Assembly (NCBI GenBank): GCA_910587925.1
Contig: CAJUOC010000006.1
Span: forward strand, 1-64,000
DNA from: an uncultured Muribaculaceae bacterium
GTDB lineage: Bacteria > Bacteroidota > Bacteroidia > Bacteroidales > Muribaculaceae
Length of the DNA: 64,000 nt
Direction: 5' to 3'
This document shows positions 9,300-18,378 of the stretch, piece by piece; position 1 is the first letter of the stretch, and every line of letters starts with the position of its first letter. Both the position numbers and the translations under genes were made by a program. Under the pieces are notes generated by a model, which was not told where the DNA came from, ran no database searches, and saw only the letters and a program-made list of their open reading frames with translations.

Positions 9300-12281
9300 T
9301 CAGTCGGAGGTCTGGCGGTTGCAGAGACCGCGAAACTGGCAATACTTGCACGCCTCTATATCCTCGGCCTGCACAAAGGGGGTGGTGTCGTCAAATATCT
9401 CGGTGAGCATGACATTGAGCCGGGCGCGGAAGTCTTCGGCAGCCTCAGGCTGAGAGCAGAGCGGCTTGCGGCAGTAGGTAAGGTCGGCAATCTTGCCCTG
9501 CTTCACTATATCCTTCATCACATGCAGCCGCAGCTCGATGTCGCCGTCAAAGCCGTGTATGTCGCGATATGCCTCGCGGTAGAGCATCAGCTGGAATATT
9601 GCCTGGCGCCGGTGGTCGCCGTCAAAGAGATTGTCCATACGGTCGCCGGCCGAGAGGCTGTCGCTGCCGGTCTTGTAATCGACAAAGCGTAGCCGGGAGC
9701 CGTCGGGCGAGCGGTCGATGCGGTCGATATTCATGCGGAAATTCACTTTCAGGCCGGGGGTCACCTGCCATTGCGCCACAGTCTCGGCCTCACCCTTCTC
9801 AGCCGCGACAAATACAAAGGGCGGGTAAAGCTCCCTCTCCGCCTCAAGCATCATGCGTATCTGCACCTCAATCTGCGACAGTACAAGCATCGCCTCGGCA
9901 TCGAGTTTCTCGTAGGGAGTGCCGCGGCGCCCGGGCCGCGCGTCGTAATACGCCTGGAGCATCTGCGAGCGTATCACATCGCCGCTGAGCATCGCCGATA
10001 TGTCGGCAGCGGTGACGGTGCGCCCGGCGTAAGGGCCATACAGCAGCTCCATGGTCTTGTGGAAGATGTTGCCCATATCGGCCGCGCCGAGATAGTCGGT
10101 CAGCTCATCTTCGGCACGATAGCCCTTGACATATTTCAGATAGAAACCGAGCGGGCAACGCATGTATTCTTTCAGCGCCGAGGCCGATATATTGCGGCCA
10201 CCGTCGGCCAGGCGGTAGCGGTCGAGCTCGCTGATTACCCGGCCGCTCTTGGCCACGCTCACCACCCGCCGTCCGGGCCGCACTCCCGACATATCGACAG
10301 TGCGGTGGCTCACTTTCACACCGGGTGTATGGCTCAGCGGGCCATACATTATCTGCGATATGTAGCGCGATATCTCACCGCCGCCGCGGGCGGCCGGGCG
10401 GGAGTCGTAGAGCAGCTGGGTGTATGTGGCGCGGCTGATGGCGCGGTAGAAGTAGTAGTTCATGGCCGCTTCCTCGCGGTCAATCGGCGGCAGACCGTAT
10501 CCTACACGCAGGGCATTAGGTATCATGGTCTTGACCGTATCCCGTCGCGGGAACACACGCTCGTTGAGCGACAGAAATATGATATTGTCAAAGTCGAGGG
10601 CGCGGGTCTCCAGCGTGCCCATTATCTGCAATCCCATCAGCGGGGTACCGGTGAGGGTGAGCACATCCGATGCGAGCAGGCGCTCAAATATGGAGAAGAT
10701 GGTCGTCTGTCCCGGCTCGATATCGTATCTGTGCATCATCTCGCGCATACTCTCGAGGCGGCGCGTAAGCGACTCCAGTGTCATCAGCTCGGGCGATGTG
10801 GCCGCGGCCTGCTGACTTACCCGCGCGCGCAGCGCCGCATCGAGTCCGCGCAGCAGTCCGCGCAGATAGCCGTAGACCGCCTCGGTGCTGTCGGGGTCGG
10901 CCGCAGGCTCAAAAATAAATGAGAGCGACGGAGCCACGGCCGCAATCTCGGCCGAGGCGATATTGTACAGCGAGTCGCGGCGTATGCGGGTACGCAGCCG
11001 CTCGGCCTCGTCGGGCGCTATGAGGCGTATGTGTGGATGCGCCAGTATGTCGAGCACATCGGCGTAGAAAAAAGTCCACTCGCCGCGGCGGCGCCGCAGA
11101 CGGCTCTGCATCGACACCACGGCCCGCAGCAGGGTGGCAAAGGTAGTCTGCGAGTAGGGGACAGCCATGGTGATATTGAGCGAGCGCAGCCGCTCGGGCA
11201 GCGCCAGCATCAGCGGCGTGAGCATGGCCGGGTCGGGGAGCACTACAGCCGTGTTGATGGCATTGTCGGGGTCGAGCGAGCCTTGGGCGGCGAGGCCGGC
11301 GATGGTATCGGCGGCCTGCTTGGCCTGCGCTATCGACGATGGCACGCCCACGATGTCAATCATCCGCTCAGCCGGCGGCGCGGGCTGCACAAATCCGTCG
11401 GGCGCGGGATAGTGGCGTGCGAGCCGCGCCACAGTGCCCACGCCGCGCGGAGCGCTCTCACCGGCATATATCTCACAAGCCTCCGTGTCCCATACAAAGT
11501 CGGCGGCCCCGGCCAGCGCATAGCGGTCGAGTATCTTCTTCTCGGCCGGATATATCTCGCTCAGCCCCACAAATACATATCGCGGTCCTGCGGCAATCTC
11601 GTCGAGCTGTCGCGCCGCCACTGCCTCGGCCGCAAGGCGGCTCTGCATACCGGCCGTGGCATATCCGGCGGCATCGAGCGTGGAGCGGTACTCGGCATAC
11701 AGGTCGCCCAATATCTGCCACAGCGACACAAAACGGGCGGCCATGCCGTCGCCTTCGTCGCCGGGCGAAGTGTGAAACCAAAATCGGTCGATATCGCCCG
11801 TCATGGGCGTATCGCCCCACAGCAGCCGTATGATTTCCTTCTGCTCGTCGGTGAGATAGTCGGCGCGTATCGAGCGCAGACGCCGCAGGTTGGTATAGAT
11901 GGCCGAGGCATCACACAGCGAGCGGTCGATATCGTCGAAATCTGATATGATGATGTCGCCCCAGAATATAAAACGGTCGAAGTCGGTGGCGCGGTCTTCC
12001 TGCCCGTGGCGGGCCAGCACACGGCGATAGGCGCCGTACAGCAGAAACAGCGCCTCCCAGCGGTCGGGCACAGTGCGCGGAGCCTGGCGCGCCACCCACG
12101 CCGGCAGAGCGACAAACCGCGGCATGAAAGCCGCGTCGGCGCTTACCAGCTCCTGGAAGTATCGCTTCAGAAAGAGCGCCGAGCGCCGGTTGGGAGTCAC
12201 AAAGGTGAGGCCGGCCGGGTCGCCGCCCGACTGTCTGAAGTAGTATGCCGCCACCTGCCGCAGAAAATTTCCGCTCCTCAT
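9300..12281 (-). CDS. PD-(D/E)XK nuclease family protein, AddB-like with Fe-S staple
   Basis: This 993-residue protein resembles the AddB/RexB half of the AddAB recombination nuclease-helicase. Its N-terminal region (NRRSALFLKRYFQEL) resembles the inactive-helicase part. The C-terminal nuclease has the core VDYKTG (Asp868, Lys870). Four cysteines fit the AddB iron-sulfur staple: Cys709 (EYMRCPLGFY) and the terminal cluster CKYCQFRGLC at Cys978, Cys981 and Cys987. I set the start at 12281 (MRSGNFLRQVAAYYF); upstream codons run into the ferredoxin terminator. An AddA/UvrD-like helicase partner, which often sits next door in Bacteroidetes, is not in this window. The role in double-strand break repair is inferred. 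Confidence 0.85.
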   Translation of the reverse strand: MRSGNFLRQVAAYYFRQSGGDPAGLTFVTPNRRSALFLKRYFQELVSADAAFMPRFVALPAWVARQAPRTVPDRWEALFLLYGAYRRVLARHGQEDRATDFDRFIFWGDIIISDFDDIDRSLCDASAIYTNLRRLRSIRADYLTDEQKEIIRLLWGDTPMTGDIDRFWFHTSPGDEGDGMAARFVSLWQILGDLYAEYRSTLDAAGYATAGMQSRLAAEAVAARQLDEIAAGPRYVFVGLSEIYPAEKKILDRYALAGAADFVWDTEACEIYAGESAPRGVGTVARLARHYPAPDGFVQPAPPAERMIDIVGVPSSIAQAKQAADTIAGLAAQGSLDPDNAINTAVVLPDPAMLTPLMLALPERLRSLNITMAVPYSQTTFATLLRAVVSMQSRLRRRRGEWTFFYADVLDILAHPHIRLIAPDEAERLRTRIRRDSLYNIASAEIAAVAPSLSFIFEPAADPDSTEAVYGYLRGLLRGLDAALRARVSQQAAATSPELMTLESLTRRLESMREMMHRYDIEPGQTTIFSIFERLLASDVLTLTGTPLMGLQIMGTLETRALDFDNIIFLSLNERVFPRRDTVKTMIPNALRVGYGLPPIDREEAAMNYYFYRAISRATYTQLLYDSRPAARGGGEISRYISQIMYGPLSHTPGVKVSHRTVDMSGVRPGRRVVSVAKSGRVISELDRYRLADGGRNISASALKEYMRCPLGFYLKYVKGYRAEDELTDYLGAADMGNIFHKTMELLYGPYAGRTVTAADISAMLSGDVIRSQMLQAYYDARPGRRGTPYEKLDAEAMLVLSQIEVQIRMMLEAERELYPPFVFVAAEKGEAETVAQWQVTPGLKVNFRMNIDRIDRSPDGSRLRFVDYKTGSDSLSAGDRMDNLFDGDHRRQAIFQLMLYREAYRDIHGFDGDIELRLHVMKDIVKQGKIADLTYCRKPLCSQPEAAEDFRARLNVMLTEIFDDTTPFVQAEDIEACKYCQFRGLCNRQTSD

Positions 12282-12292
12282 AAGTATGATGA

Positions 12293-12330
12293 ATAAAAAA
12301 AGCATAGCCCGCCGCGCGGGCGGGCTATGC
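12293..12330 (-). terminator. Rho-independent terminator after ferredoxin gene
   Basis: An 11-bp perfect stem (12302-12312 pairing with 12320-12330, GC-rich, 7-nt loop) is followed on the minus strand by a run of seven T. It lies 27 nt after the ferredoxin stop and just before the nuclease start. Confidence 0.85.
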
Positions 12331-12357
12331 CTTGATGTTGTCTGTTTTGATGTTACG

Positions 12358-12528
12358 TTATGCCGGGGGCAGGATAGCATCGTTGGGGCAGACAGCAGCG
12401 CAGGAGCCGCATTCGATGCAGGTGTCGGGATCGATCACGTAGATCTCGCCCTCGGAGATAGCCTCTACGGGGCACTCGGGCAGGCAGGTGCCGCAAGCCA
12501 CGCAGGCGTCGGTGATTACGTATGCCAT
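12358..12528 (-). CDS. 2[4Fe-4S] ferredoxin, 56 residues
   Basis: This small gene encodes a bacterial-type ferredoxin, a cytosolic electron carrier for anaerobic redox enzymes. The minus-strand frame translates to MAYVITDACVACGTC... and contains two complete CxxCxxCxxxCP motifs: CVACGTCLPECP and CIECGSCAAVCP, each with the expected proline. The length matches clostridial-type ferredoxins. It has its own -7 box at 12573-12580 and a strong terminator immediately downstream, so it is a monocistronic unit. Its specific partner (for example pyruvate:ferredoxin oxidoreductase) cannot be told from this window. Confidence 0.95.
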   Translation of the reverse strand: MAYVITDACVACGTCLPECPVEAISEGEIYVIDPDTCIECGSCAAVCPNDAILPPA

Positions 12529-12572
12529 GATTAGGGATGTTGTTTAGGGTAATTATTATTGGTTTTGCGATG

Positions 12573-12580
12573 CAAATATA
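12573..12580 (-). promoter_or_regulatory. -7 box for ferredoxin gene
   Basis: The minus strand reads TATATTTG, an exact TAnnTTTG match, 44 nt upstream of the ferredoxin ATG. Confidence 0.65.
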
Positions 12581-12623
12581 CTAATTATTTCAGATAAACA
12601 AGCCCCGCGTCGCAAAAATTGGG

Positions 12624-13631
12624 TCATCGTATGCCACGCTTGTTGAGCTTGGCCTGGTATCGGGCGGCGTTGCGTTTGTGGGTGGAGTAGTCGGCGGCAA
12701 AGTTGTGGCGTCCCGAGAAGTCTTCCTTGGCACACATATAGATATAATTGTGGTCGGGAGCGTTGAGCACGGCGTCGATGGTCGCGCGCTTGGGTATGCG
12801 TATCGGGCCGGGGGGCAGTCCTGTATTTTTATAAGTATTATATGGCGACTGCACCTTGAGGTGCTTGCCGGTGATGCGGCGCAGCTTGAAGTCACCGACG
12901 GCAAACTTCACCGTGGGGTCGGCCTGTAGCTTCATGCCGCGGTCAAGTCGGTTCATATACAGGCGGGCGATTGCCGGGTGCTCGTCGCGCTTGTTAGACT
13001 CTTCCTCGACGATGGATGCGATGGTGGCTACCTGCACGGGGGTCAGCCCGAGGTCGGCCGCCTTGGCCAGGCGGTCTTTGTTCCAGAATGAATCATGCTC
13101 GTCGACGAGGCGGTCTACCACCTTGTCGGGCGACTCAGTCCAGTAAAATTCATATGTATCGGGCAAGATAGCCGCGGCAAATTGCTCGGGCCTGCTGAAG
13201 CGGGGGTCGGCGTCGAGCTTCTGTGTGAGCGCCCGCTTGATTTCGGCCGGGGTTGCCTCGATTTTGGCTCCGAGGCGGCGTGTGAAATCGTCGAGGGTGC
13301 GCATGTTGTTGAGGGTGACCCTTACAGGTGTCTGATACCCCTTGCCGATACGGTGTGCGGCGGCGACGGCGCTTGTGCCCGGCTCCACCAGGTACGAGCC
13401 GTGGCTCTTGACCAGGTCGCCGGCGGTGATGTCCCACAGGCGGTAGACCAGCTCGCCATAGCTGCTGCCCAGCGCCGAGTGCATACTGTCGCGCACTCCG
13501 GCCTTTGTCGCGCCGCGGGGTATGTTTACCCTGACGGCGACCTCGGCGTCAAAACGCGCCGAGAGTATGGTGATGCCTGCCACGGCCAGCACGGCCGTGA
13601 TTATGAGCAGGACTATTATCCAGCGTTTCAT
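12624..13631 (-). CDS. mltG: Endolytic murein transglycosylase MltG
   Basis: MltG (YceG family) is an inner-membrane lytic transglycosylase that cuts nascent glycan strands and helps set glycan length. The 335-residue protein starts at 13631 with a single membrane anchor (MKRWIIVLLIITAVLAVAGI). The family signatures are present: ILPDTYEFYW, the catalytic-glutamate motif IASIVEEESNKRDE at about residues 205-215, and the late NTYKNTGLPPGPI motif. It stands alone between the ferredoxin gene and the divergent fbp gene, with its own promoter. Confidence 0.95.
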   Translation of the reverse strand: MKRWIIVLLIITAVLAVAGITILSARFDAEVAVRVNIPRGATKAGVRDSMHSALGSSYGELVYRLWDITAGDLVKSHGSYLVEPGTSAVAAAHRIGKGYQTPVRVTLNNMRTLDDFTRRLGAKIEATPAEIKRALTQKLDADPRFSRPEQFAAAILPDTYEFYWTESPDKVVDRLVDEHDSFWNKDRLAKAADLGLTPVQVATIASIVEEESNKRDEHPAIARLYMNRLDRGMKLQADPTVKFAVGDFKLRRITGKHLKVQSPYNTYKNTGLPPGPIRIPKRATIDAVLNAPDHNYIYMCAKEDFSGRHNFAADYSTHKRNAARYQAKLNKRGIR

Positions 13632-13649
13632 ATTGTGCGTTTTTATCTG

Positions 13650-13657
13650 CAAAATTA
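13650..13657 (-). promoter_or_regulatory. -7 box for mltG
   Basis: The minus strand reads TAATTTTG, matching TAnnTTTG, 18 nt before the mltG ATG. It is divergent from the fbp promoter about 60-80 nt away. Confidence 0.6.
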
Positions 13658-13715
13658 ACAAAAAATCCGGCACCGATGTTGCAAAATCTTTTGTCATTTT
13701 TGAGTCGGCGAAATA

Positions 13716-13747
13716 TTTGCCCGCTCACGGAAAATTCTTTAAATTTG
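13716..13747 (+). promoter_or_regulatory. fbp promoter, start codon 5 nt after the -7 box
   Basis: A full consensus promoter is present: TTTG at 13716-13719, a 20-nt spacer and TAAATTTG at 13740-13747. The fbp ATG begins at 13753, so there is almost no room for a 5' untranslated region. Confidence 0.75.
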
Positions 13748-13752
13748 CCCCG

Positions 13753-15765
13753 ATGAACAATCAGTCCACACTCACTCCTGCGCGTGTCGAGGAAGACCGC
13801 CGCGTGCTCGAGCTGCTCTCGCAGTCGTTTCCCGATGTGAGAGCGGCCGCATCAGAGATTATCAATCTTGAGGCGATAATGAATCTCCCCAAGGGTACGG
13901 AGCACTTCGTGGCCGACCTCCACGGCGAGAGCGATGCCTTCGGCCATATCATACGCAACGCATCGGGCAATATCCGCCGCAAGGTCACCGAGCTGTTTGG
14001 CACGGAGCTGTCCACGGCCGACATACGCCAGCTGTGCTCGCTCATCTATTATCCCGAGCAGAAGCTGGAGCTGATTACCGCCGAGTTGCCCTCTGAAGAG
14101 TCGCTCGACGATTTCTATACACTCACTCTGCACCGGCTGGTGCGCACACTGCGCAGCGTTGGCTCCAAATATACCCGCTCCAAGGTGCGCAAGGCTCTGC
14201 CGCCATCCTTTGCATACATCATCGAGGAGATGCTCCAGGAGTCGACCTCCGACGACAACAAGCAGGCATACTTCCGACAGATTGTCAAGACCATCATCAC
14301 CACGGGCCAGGCCAAGGCGTGCATCGCCTCCATGTGCCACGTGATACAGAAGCTGAGCATCGACCGCCTCCACATCCTCGGCGATGTCTACGACCGCGGC
14401 CCCGGCGCACACCATATCATGGATATGCTCATGAGCTACGGCGACTTCGACATACAGTGGGGCAACCACGACGCCCTGTGGATGGGCGCAGCCGCCGGCA
14501 ACGACGCCTGCATCGCCAATGTGCTGCGCGTGTCGCTGCGGTACGGCAACCTCGCCACTCTTGAAGACGGATACGGCATCAACCTGCTGCCGCTGGCGAC
14601 TTTTGCCATGGAGATATACGCCGACGACCCCTGCGAGGAGTTTATGCCGCGGCTCGACGCCGACTCGCCTCTCTCCGAGAAGACCCGCCGTCTGATAGCG
14701 CGTATGCACAAGGCCATCAGCATCATACAGTTTAAGCTCGAGGCCGCGCTCATCGACCGCTATCCCGCCTGGGGCCTGGCAGCCCGCAAGCTGCTCGGCG
14801 CCATCGATTTCTCGGCAGGTACCGTGCAGCTCGACGGCAAGACATACCCCATGCTCGACAGCCACCTGCCCACCGTATCGCCTGTCACGCCCAACGCCCT
14901 CACACCCGAGGAGAGCGAGCTGGTGGCCAAGCTGCACCATTCGTTCCGCGTAAGCGACAAACTCGACCGCCATATCCGCTGCCTGCTCAAGCACGGCAGC
15001 ATGTACGGCATATACAATGCCAATCTTCTCTTCCACGCCTCCATGCCCCTCGAGGCCGACGGCTCTCTGCGCAGGGTAGAGGTAGGCGGCGAGAAGGTGA
15101 GCGGCCGTAGGCTCATGGAAGCCGTCGCCGGCGTGATGCGCGATGCGTTTGACGCCGATGCTCCCATTGAGCGGCGCACCTATGCGGTGGATTTCTACTG
15201 GTACCTGTGGTGCGGACCCGACTCACCTCTTTTCGACAAGCCGCTCATGACCACCTTTGAGCGCTACTTCATAGCCGATAAGGATACCCACAAGGAGGGC
15301 AAGGGACACTACTATGAGCTTCGCAACGACCCTGCCGTATGCGCTATGATCATGGATGAGTTTGGCGTCACCGGTGCCCACCGCCATATCATCAACGGCC
15401 ACGTGCCCGTGCGCCTCGGCAAAGGCGAGACGCCCATCCGCGCCGAAGGCTCGCTGATGGTAATCGACGGAGGATTCAGCAAGGCCTACCACCAGACCAC
15501 CGGCTCGGCCGGATATACTCTCGTCTACCACAGCCGGGGATTTCAACTCGTCAAGCACGAGCCTTTCACTTCGACGGCCGAAGCCATACGCAACGGCACC
15601 GACATCGTGAGCACCACCGAGATCGTAGAGCTGAGCAGCCACCGCATGAGAGTGCGCGATACTGACAAAGGTACAGAACTGCAAGGCCAGATCGACGAGC
15701 TCACCGAGCTGCTCTACGCATATCGCCACGGCCTCATCAAGCAATCATCACACCGCAGAAAATAA
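13753..15765 (+). CDS. fbp: Fructose-1,6-bisphosphatase class III
   Basis: This gluconeogenic enzyme converts fructose 1,6-bisphosphate to fructose 6-phosphate. The 670-residue product is full length for the class III family of Firmicutes and Bacteroidetes. It carries calcineurin-like metal motifs in order: DLHGESDAFGH, GDVYDRGPGAHH, WGNHDALWMGA and, near the C-terminus, IINGHVPV. The start at 13753 (MNNQSTLTPARV) fits the family N-terminus, where the conserved EIINLEAIMNLPKGTEHF follows shortly after. A consensus promoter ends only 5 nt upstream, suggesting a leaderless mRNA. The class II ribonucleotide reductase gene follows after 23 nt with no promoter seen, so they may be cotranscribed. 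Confidence 0.96.
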   Translation: MNNQSTLTPARVEEDRRVLELLSQSFPDVRAAASEIINLEAIMNLPKGTEHFVADLHGESDAFGHIIRNASGNIRRKVTELFGTELSTADIRQLCSLIYYPEQKLELITAELPSEESLDDFYTLTLHRLVRTLRSVGSKYTRSKVRKALPPSFAYIIEEMLQESTSDDNKQAYFRQIVKTIITTGQAKACIASMCHVIQKLSIDRLHILGDVYDRGPGAHHIMDMLMSYGDFDIQWGNHDALWMGAAAGNDACIANVLRVSLRYGNLATLEDGYGINLLPLATFAMEIYADDPCEEFMPRLDADSPLSEKTRRLIARMHKAISIIQFKLEAALIDRYPAWGLAARKLLGAIDFSAGTVQLDGKTYPMLDSHLPTVSPVTPNALTPEESELVAKLHHSFRVSDKLDRHIRCLLKHGSMYGIYNANLLFHASMPLEADGSLRRVEVGGEKVSGRRLMEAVAGVMRDAFDADAPIERRTYAVDFYWYLWCGPDSPLFDKPLMTTFERYFIADKDTHKEGKGHYYELRNDPAVCAMIMDEFGVTGAHRHIINGHVPVRLGKGETPIRAEGSLMVIDGGFSKAYHQTTGSAGYTLVYHSRGFQLVKHEPFTSTAEAIRNGTDIVSTTEIVELSSHRMRVRDTDKGTELQGQIDELTELLYAYRHGLIKQSSHRRK

Positions 15766-15788
15766 ACCTATCACCCTATATCTTCCAA

Positions 15789-18338
15789 ATGGACCATAAG
15801 ACATACAGCTTCGAGGAAGCATACGAAGCCTCGGTAAAATACTTCGGTGGCGACGAGCTCGCCGCCAAGGTATGGGCAAACAAGTATGCCCTCAAAGACT
15901 CACAAGGCAATATATACGAGCTCACGCCCGACGATATGCACCATCGCCTGGCCTCTGAGATTGTACGCATTGAGCAGAAGTATCCCGAGCCGATGACCCA
16001 CGACGAGGTATTTGAGCTCATGCGCGATTTCCGCTACATCGTGCCCCAGGGCAGCCCCATGACAGGCATCGGCAACAATTTCCAGGTAGGCTCGCTGAGC
16101 AACTGCTTTGTGATAGGTCTCGACGGCGGCCCCGACTCCTACGGCGGCGTGCTCCGCATCGACGAGGAGCAGGTACAGCTGATGAAGCGCCGCGGCGGCG
16201 TGGGTCACGACCTGTCGCATATCCGGCCCAAAGGTATGCCGGTCAAAAACTCCGCCCTTACCTCCACCGGCATCGTACCCTTCATGGAGCGCTACTCCAA
16301 CTCTACCCGCGAGGTGGCCCAGGATGGCCGCCGCGGAGCGCTCATGCTCACCGTGTCTGTAAAGCACCCCGAGGCCGAGGCCTTTATCGACGCCAAGATG
16401 ACCGAGGGTAAGGTCACCGGTGCCAACGTGTCGGTGCGCATCGACGACGCTTTCATGCAGGCTGCCGCCGACGGCACCGTATATACACAGAAGTACCCCG
16501 TCGACTCCGACTCTCCCGTAGTCACAAAGGAGGTAGATGCCGCGGCTCTCTGGAGCAAGATTATCCACAATGCGTGGCGCTCGGCCGAGCCGGGTGTGCT
16601 CTTCTGGGACACCATCACCCGCGAGTCGCTGCCCGACTGCTATGCCGACCTGGGCTTCCGCACCATCTCGACCAACCCCTGCGGTGAGATACCTCTCTGC
16701 CCTTACGACAGCTGCCGTCTGCTGGCCATCAACCTGTACAGCTACGTCAAAAATCCGTTTACCCCCGAGGCCGAGTTTGACTTTGAGCTTTTCCGCGCCC
16801 ATGTGGCAAAGGCCCAGCGCATCATGGACGACATCATCGACCTGGAGATGGAAAAAATCGACGCCATCCTGGCCAAGATTGACTCCGACCCCGAGACCGA
16901 GGAGGTAAAGAGCACCGAGCGCAATCTCTGGCTCAAGATCAAGGCCAAGACCGCTCAGGGCCGCCGTACAGGCGTGGGCACCACTGCCGAGGGCGACATG
17001 ATTGCCGCCATGGGCCTGCGCTACGGTACCCCCGAAGCCACCGACTTCTCTGAAAGCGTACACCGCGAGCTGGCGCTGGCGGCCTACCGCTCGTCGGTCG
17101 ACCTGGCCCGCACCCGCGGCGCGTTTGACGTATACGACTCCGAGCGCGAGAAGGCCAATCCCTTCATGCAGCGCCTCGCCGCCGCCGACCCGGGCCTCTA
17201 CGAGGCCATGCTGCGCCACGGCCGCCGCAATATCGCTTGTCTTACCATCGCCCCCACAGGCACGACCTCGCTGATGACCCGTACATCGTCGGGTATCGAG
17301 CCGGTATTCATGCCGGTGTACAAGCGCCGCCGCAAGGTAAATCCAGGCGACCCCGACGTGCGCATCGACTATGTCGACGAGACCGGCGATGCCTTTGAGG
17401 AGTTTATCGTATACCATCCCAAATTTATCGACTGGATGCGTACCGCCGGCCACGAGGTGAAGCAGAACTATACCCAGGAGGAGCTCGACGCCCTGGTCGC
17501 CATGTCGCCCTACGCCGGCGCCACCGCCAACGAAATCGACTGGCTCGAGAAGGTACACATGCAGGGCCGCATCCAGCGATGGGTCGACCACTCGATATCG
17601 GTCACCATCAACCTGCCCTCCGACGTCACCGAGGATGTAGTCGCCCGCCTCTATATGGAGGCATGGCGCTCGGGCTGCAAGGGCTGCACCGTATATCGCG
17701 ACGGCTCGCGCTCGGGTGTGCTGCTCGCCATGGAGGAGAAGAAGAAAAAGGCCGCGCCCGCCCAGGCATCGGCCGGCTTCCCCGAGCCTCATGTCGCCAA
17801 GCGCCCCATCGAGCTGGAGGCCGACGTGGTGCGCTTCCAAAACAACAAGGAGAAGTGGATTGCCTTCGTGGGGCTTGTCGACGGCAAGCCATACGAGATT
17901 TTCACCGGTCTCAGCGACGACGAAGACGGCATATTCTGCCCCAAGTCTGTCACCCACGGCAAGATTATCAAGGCTCTCGACGCAGCCGGCAACAAGCGCT
18001 ACGACTTCCAGTTTGTCAACAAGCGTGGATACAAGACCACCATCGAGGGGCTGAGCGATAAATTCAACCCCGAATACTGGAACTATGCCAAACTCATCTC
18101 CGGCGTGCTGCGGTATGGCATGCCCATCGACCAGGTGCTCAAGCTCGTGAGCGGCCTGGAGCTCGACTCGCAATCTATAAATACCTGGAAAAACGGTGTG
18201 GAGCGCGCCCTGAAGAAATATCTGCCCAACGGCACCAAGGCCAGCGGACAGCGCTGCCCCAACTGCGGCCAGGAAACGCTCATATATCAGGAGGGTTGCC
18301 TCATATGCACCTCCTGCGGCACTTCAAAGTGCGGCTGA
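15789..18338 (+). CDS. nrdJ: Adenosylcobalamin-dependent (class II) ribonucleoside-diphosphate reductase
   Basis: This enzyme reduces ribonucleotides to deoxyribonucleotides using a radical made from vitamin B12, with or without oxygen. The 849-residue protein contains the active-site loop NPCGEIPLC (radical cysteine Cys298, glutamate Glu300), the phosphate-binding PTGTTSLM and the KGCTVYRDGSRSG region. The C-terminus has the zinc-ribbon-like CPNC...CLICTSCGTSKCG, whose last cysteines act as the redox relay in this family. No cobalamin riboswitch is visible in the 23-nt gap before it. It lies between fbp and the glucanotransferase gene on the same strand. Confidence 0.95.
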   Translation: MDHKTYSFEEAYEASVKYFGGDELAAKVWANKYALKDSQGNIYELTPDDMHHRLASEIVRIEQKYPEPMTHDEVFELMRDFRYIVPQGSPMTGIGNNFQVGSLSNCFVIGLDGGPDSYGGVLRIDEEQVQLMKRRGGVGHDLSHIRPKGMPVKNSALTSTGIVPFMERYSNSTREVAQDGRRGALMLTVSVKHPEAEAFIDAKMTEGKVTGANVSVRIDDAFMQAAADGTVYTQKYPVDSDSPVVTKEVDAAALWSKIIHNAWRSAEPGVLFWDTITRESLPDCYADLGFRTISTNPCGEIPLCPYDSCRLLAINLYSYVKNPFTPEAEFDFELFRAHVAKAQRIMDDIIDLEMEKIDAILAKIDSDPETEEVKSTERNLWLKIKAKTAQGRRTGVGTTAEGDMIAAMGLRYGTPEATDFSESVHRELALAAYRSSVDLARTRGAFDVYDSEREKANPFMQRLAAADPGLYEAMLRHGRRNIACLTIAPTGTTSLMTRTSSGIEPVFMPVYKRRRKVNPGDPDVRIDYVDETGDAFEEFIVYHPKFIDWMRTAGHEVKQNYTQEELDALVAMSPYAGATANEIDWLEKVHMQGRIQRWVDHSISVTINLPSDVTEDVVARLYMEAWRSGCKGCTVYRDGSRSGVLLAMEEKKKKAAPAQASAGFPEPHVAKRPIELEADVVRFQNNKEKWIAFVGLVDGKPYEIFTGLSDDEDGIFCPKSVTHGKIIKALDAAGNKRYDFQFVNKRGYKTTIEGLSDKFNPEYWNYAKLISGVLRYGMPIDQVLKLVSGLELDSQSINTWKNGVERALKKYLPNGTKASGQRCPNCGQETLIYQEGCLICTSCGTSKCG

Positions 18339-18378
18339 CATATTTCAGACAATACTTACTTATCATACCCTAAAATCC

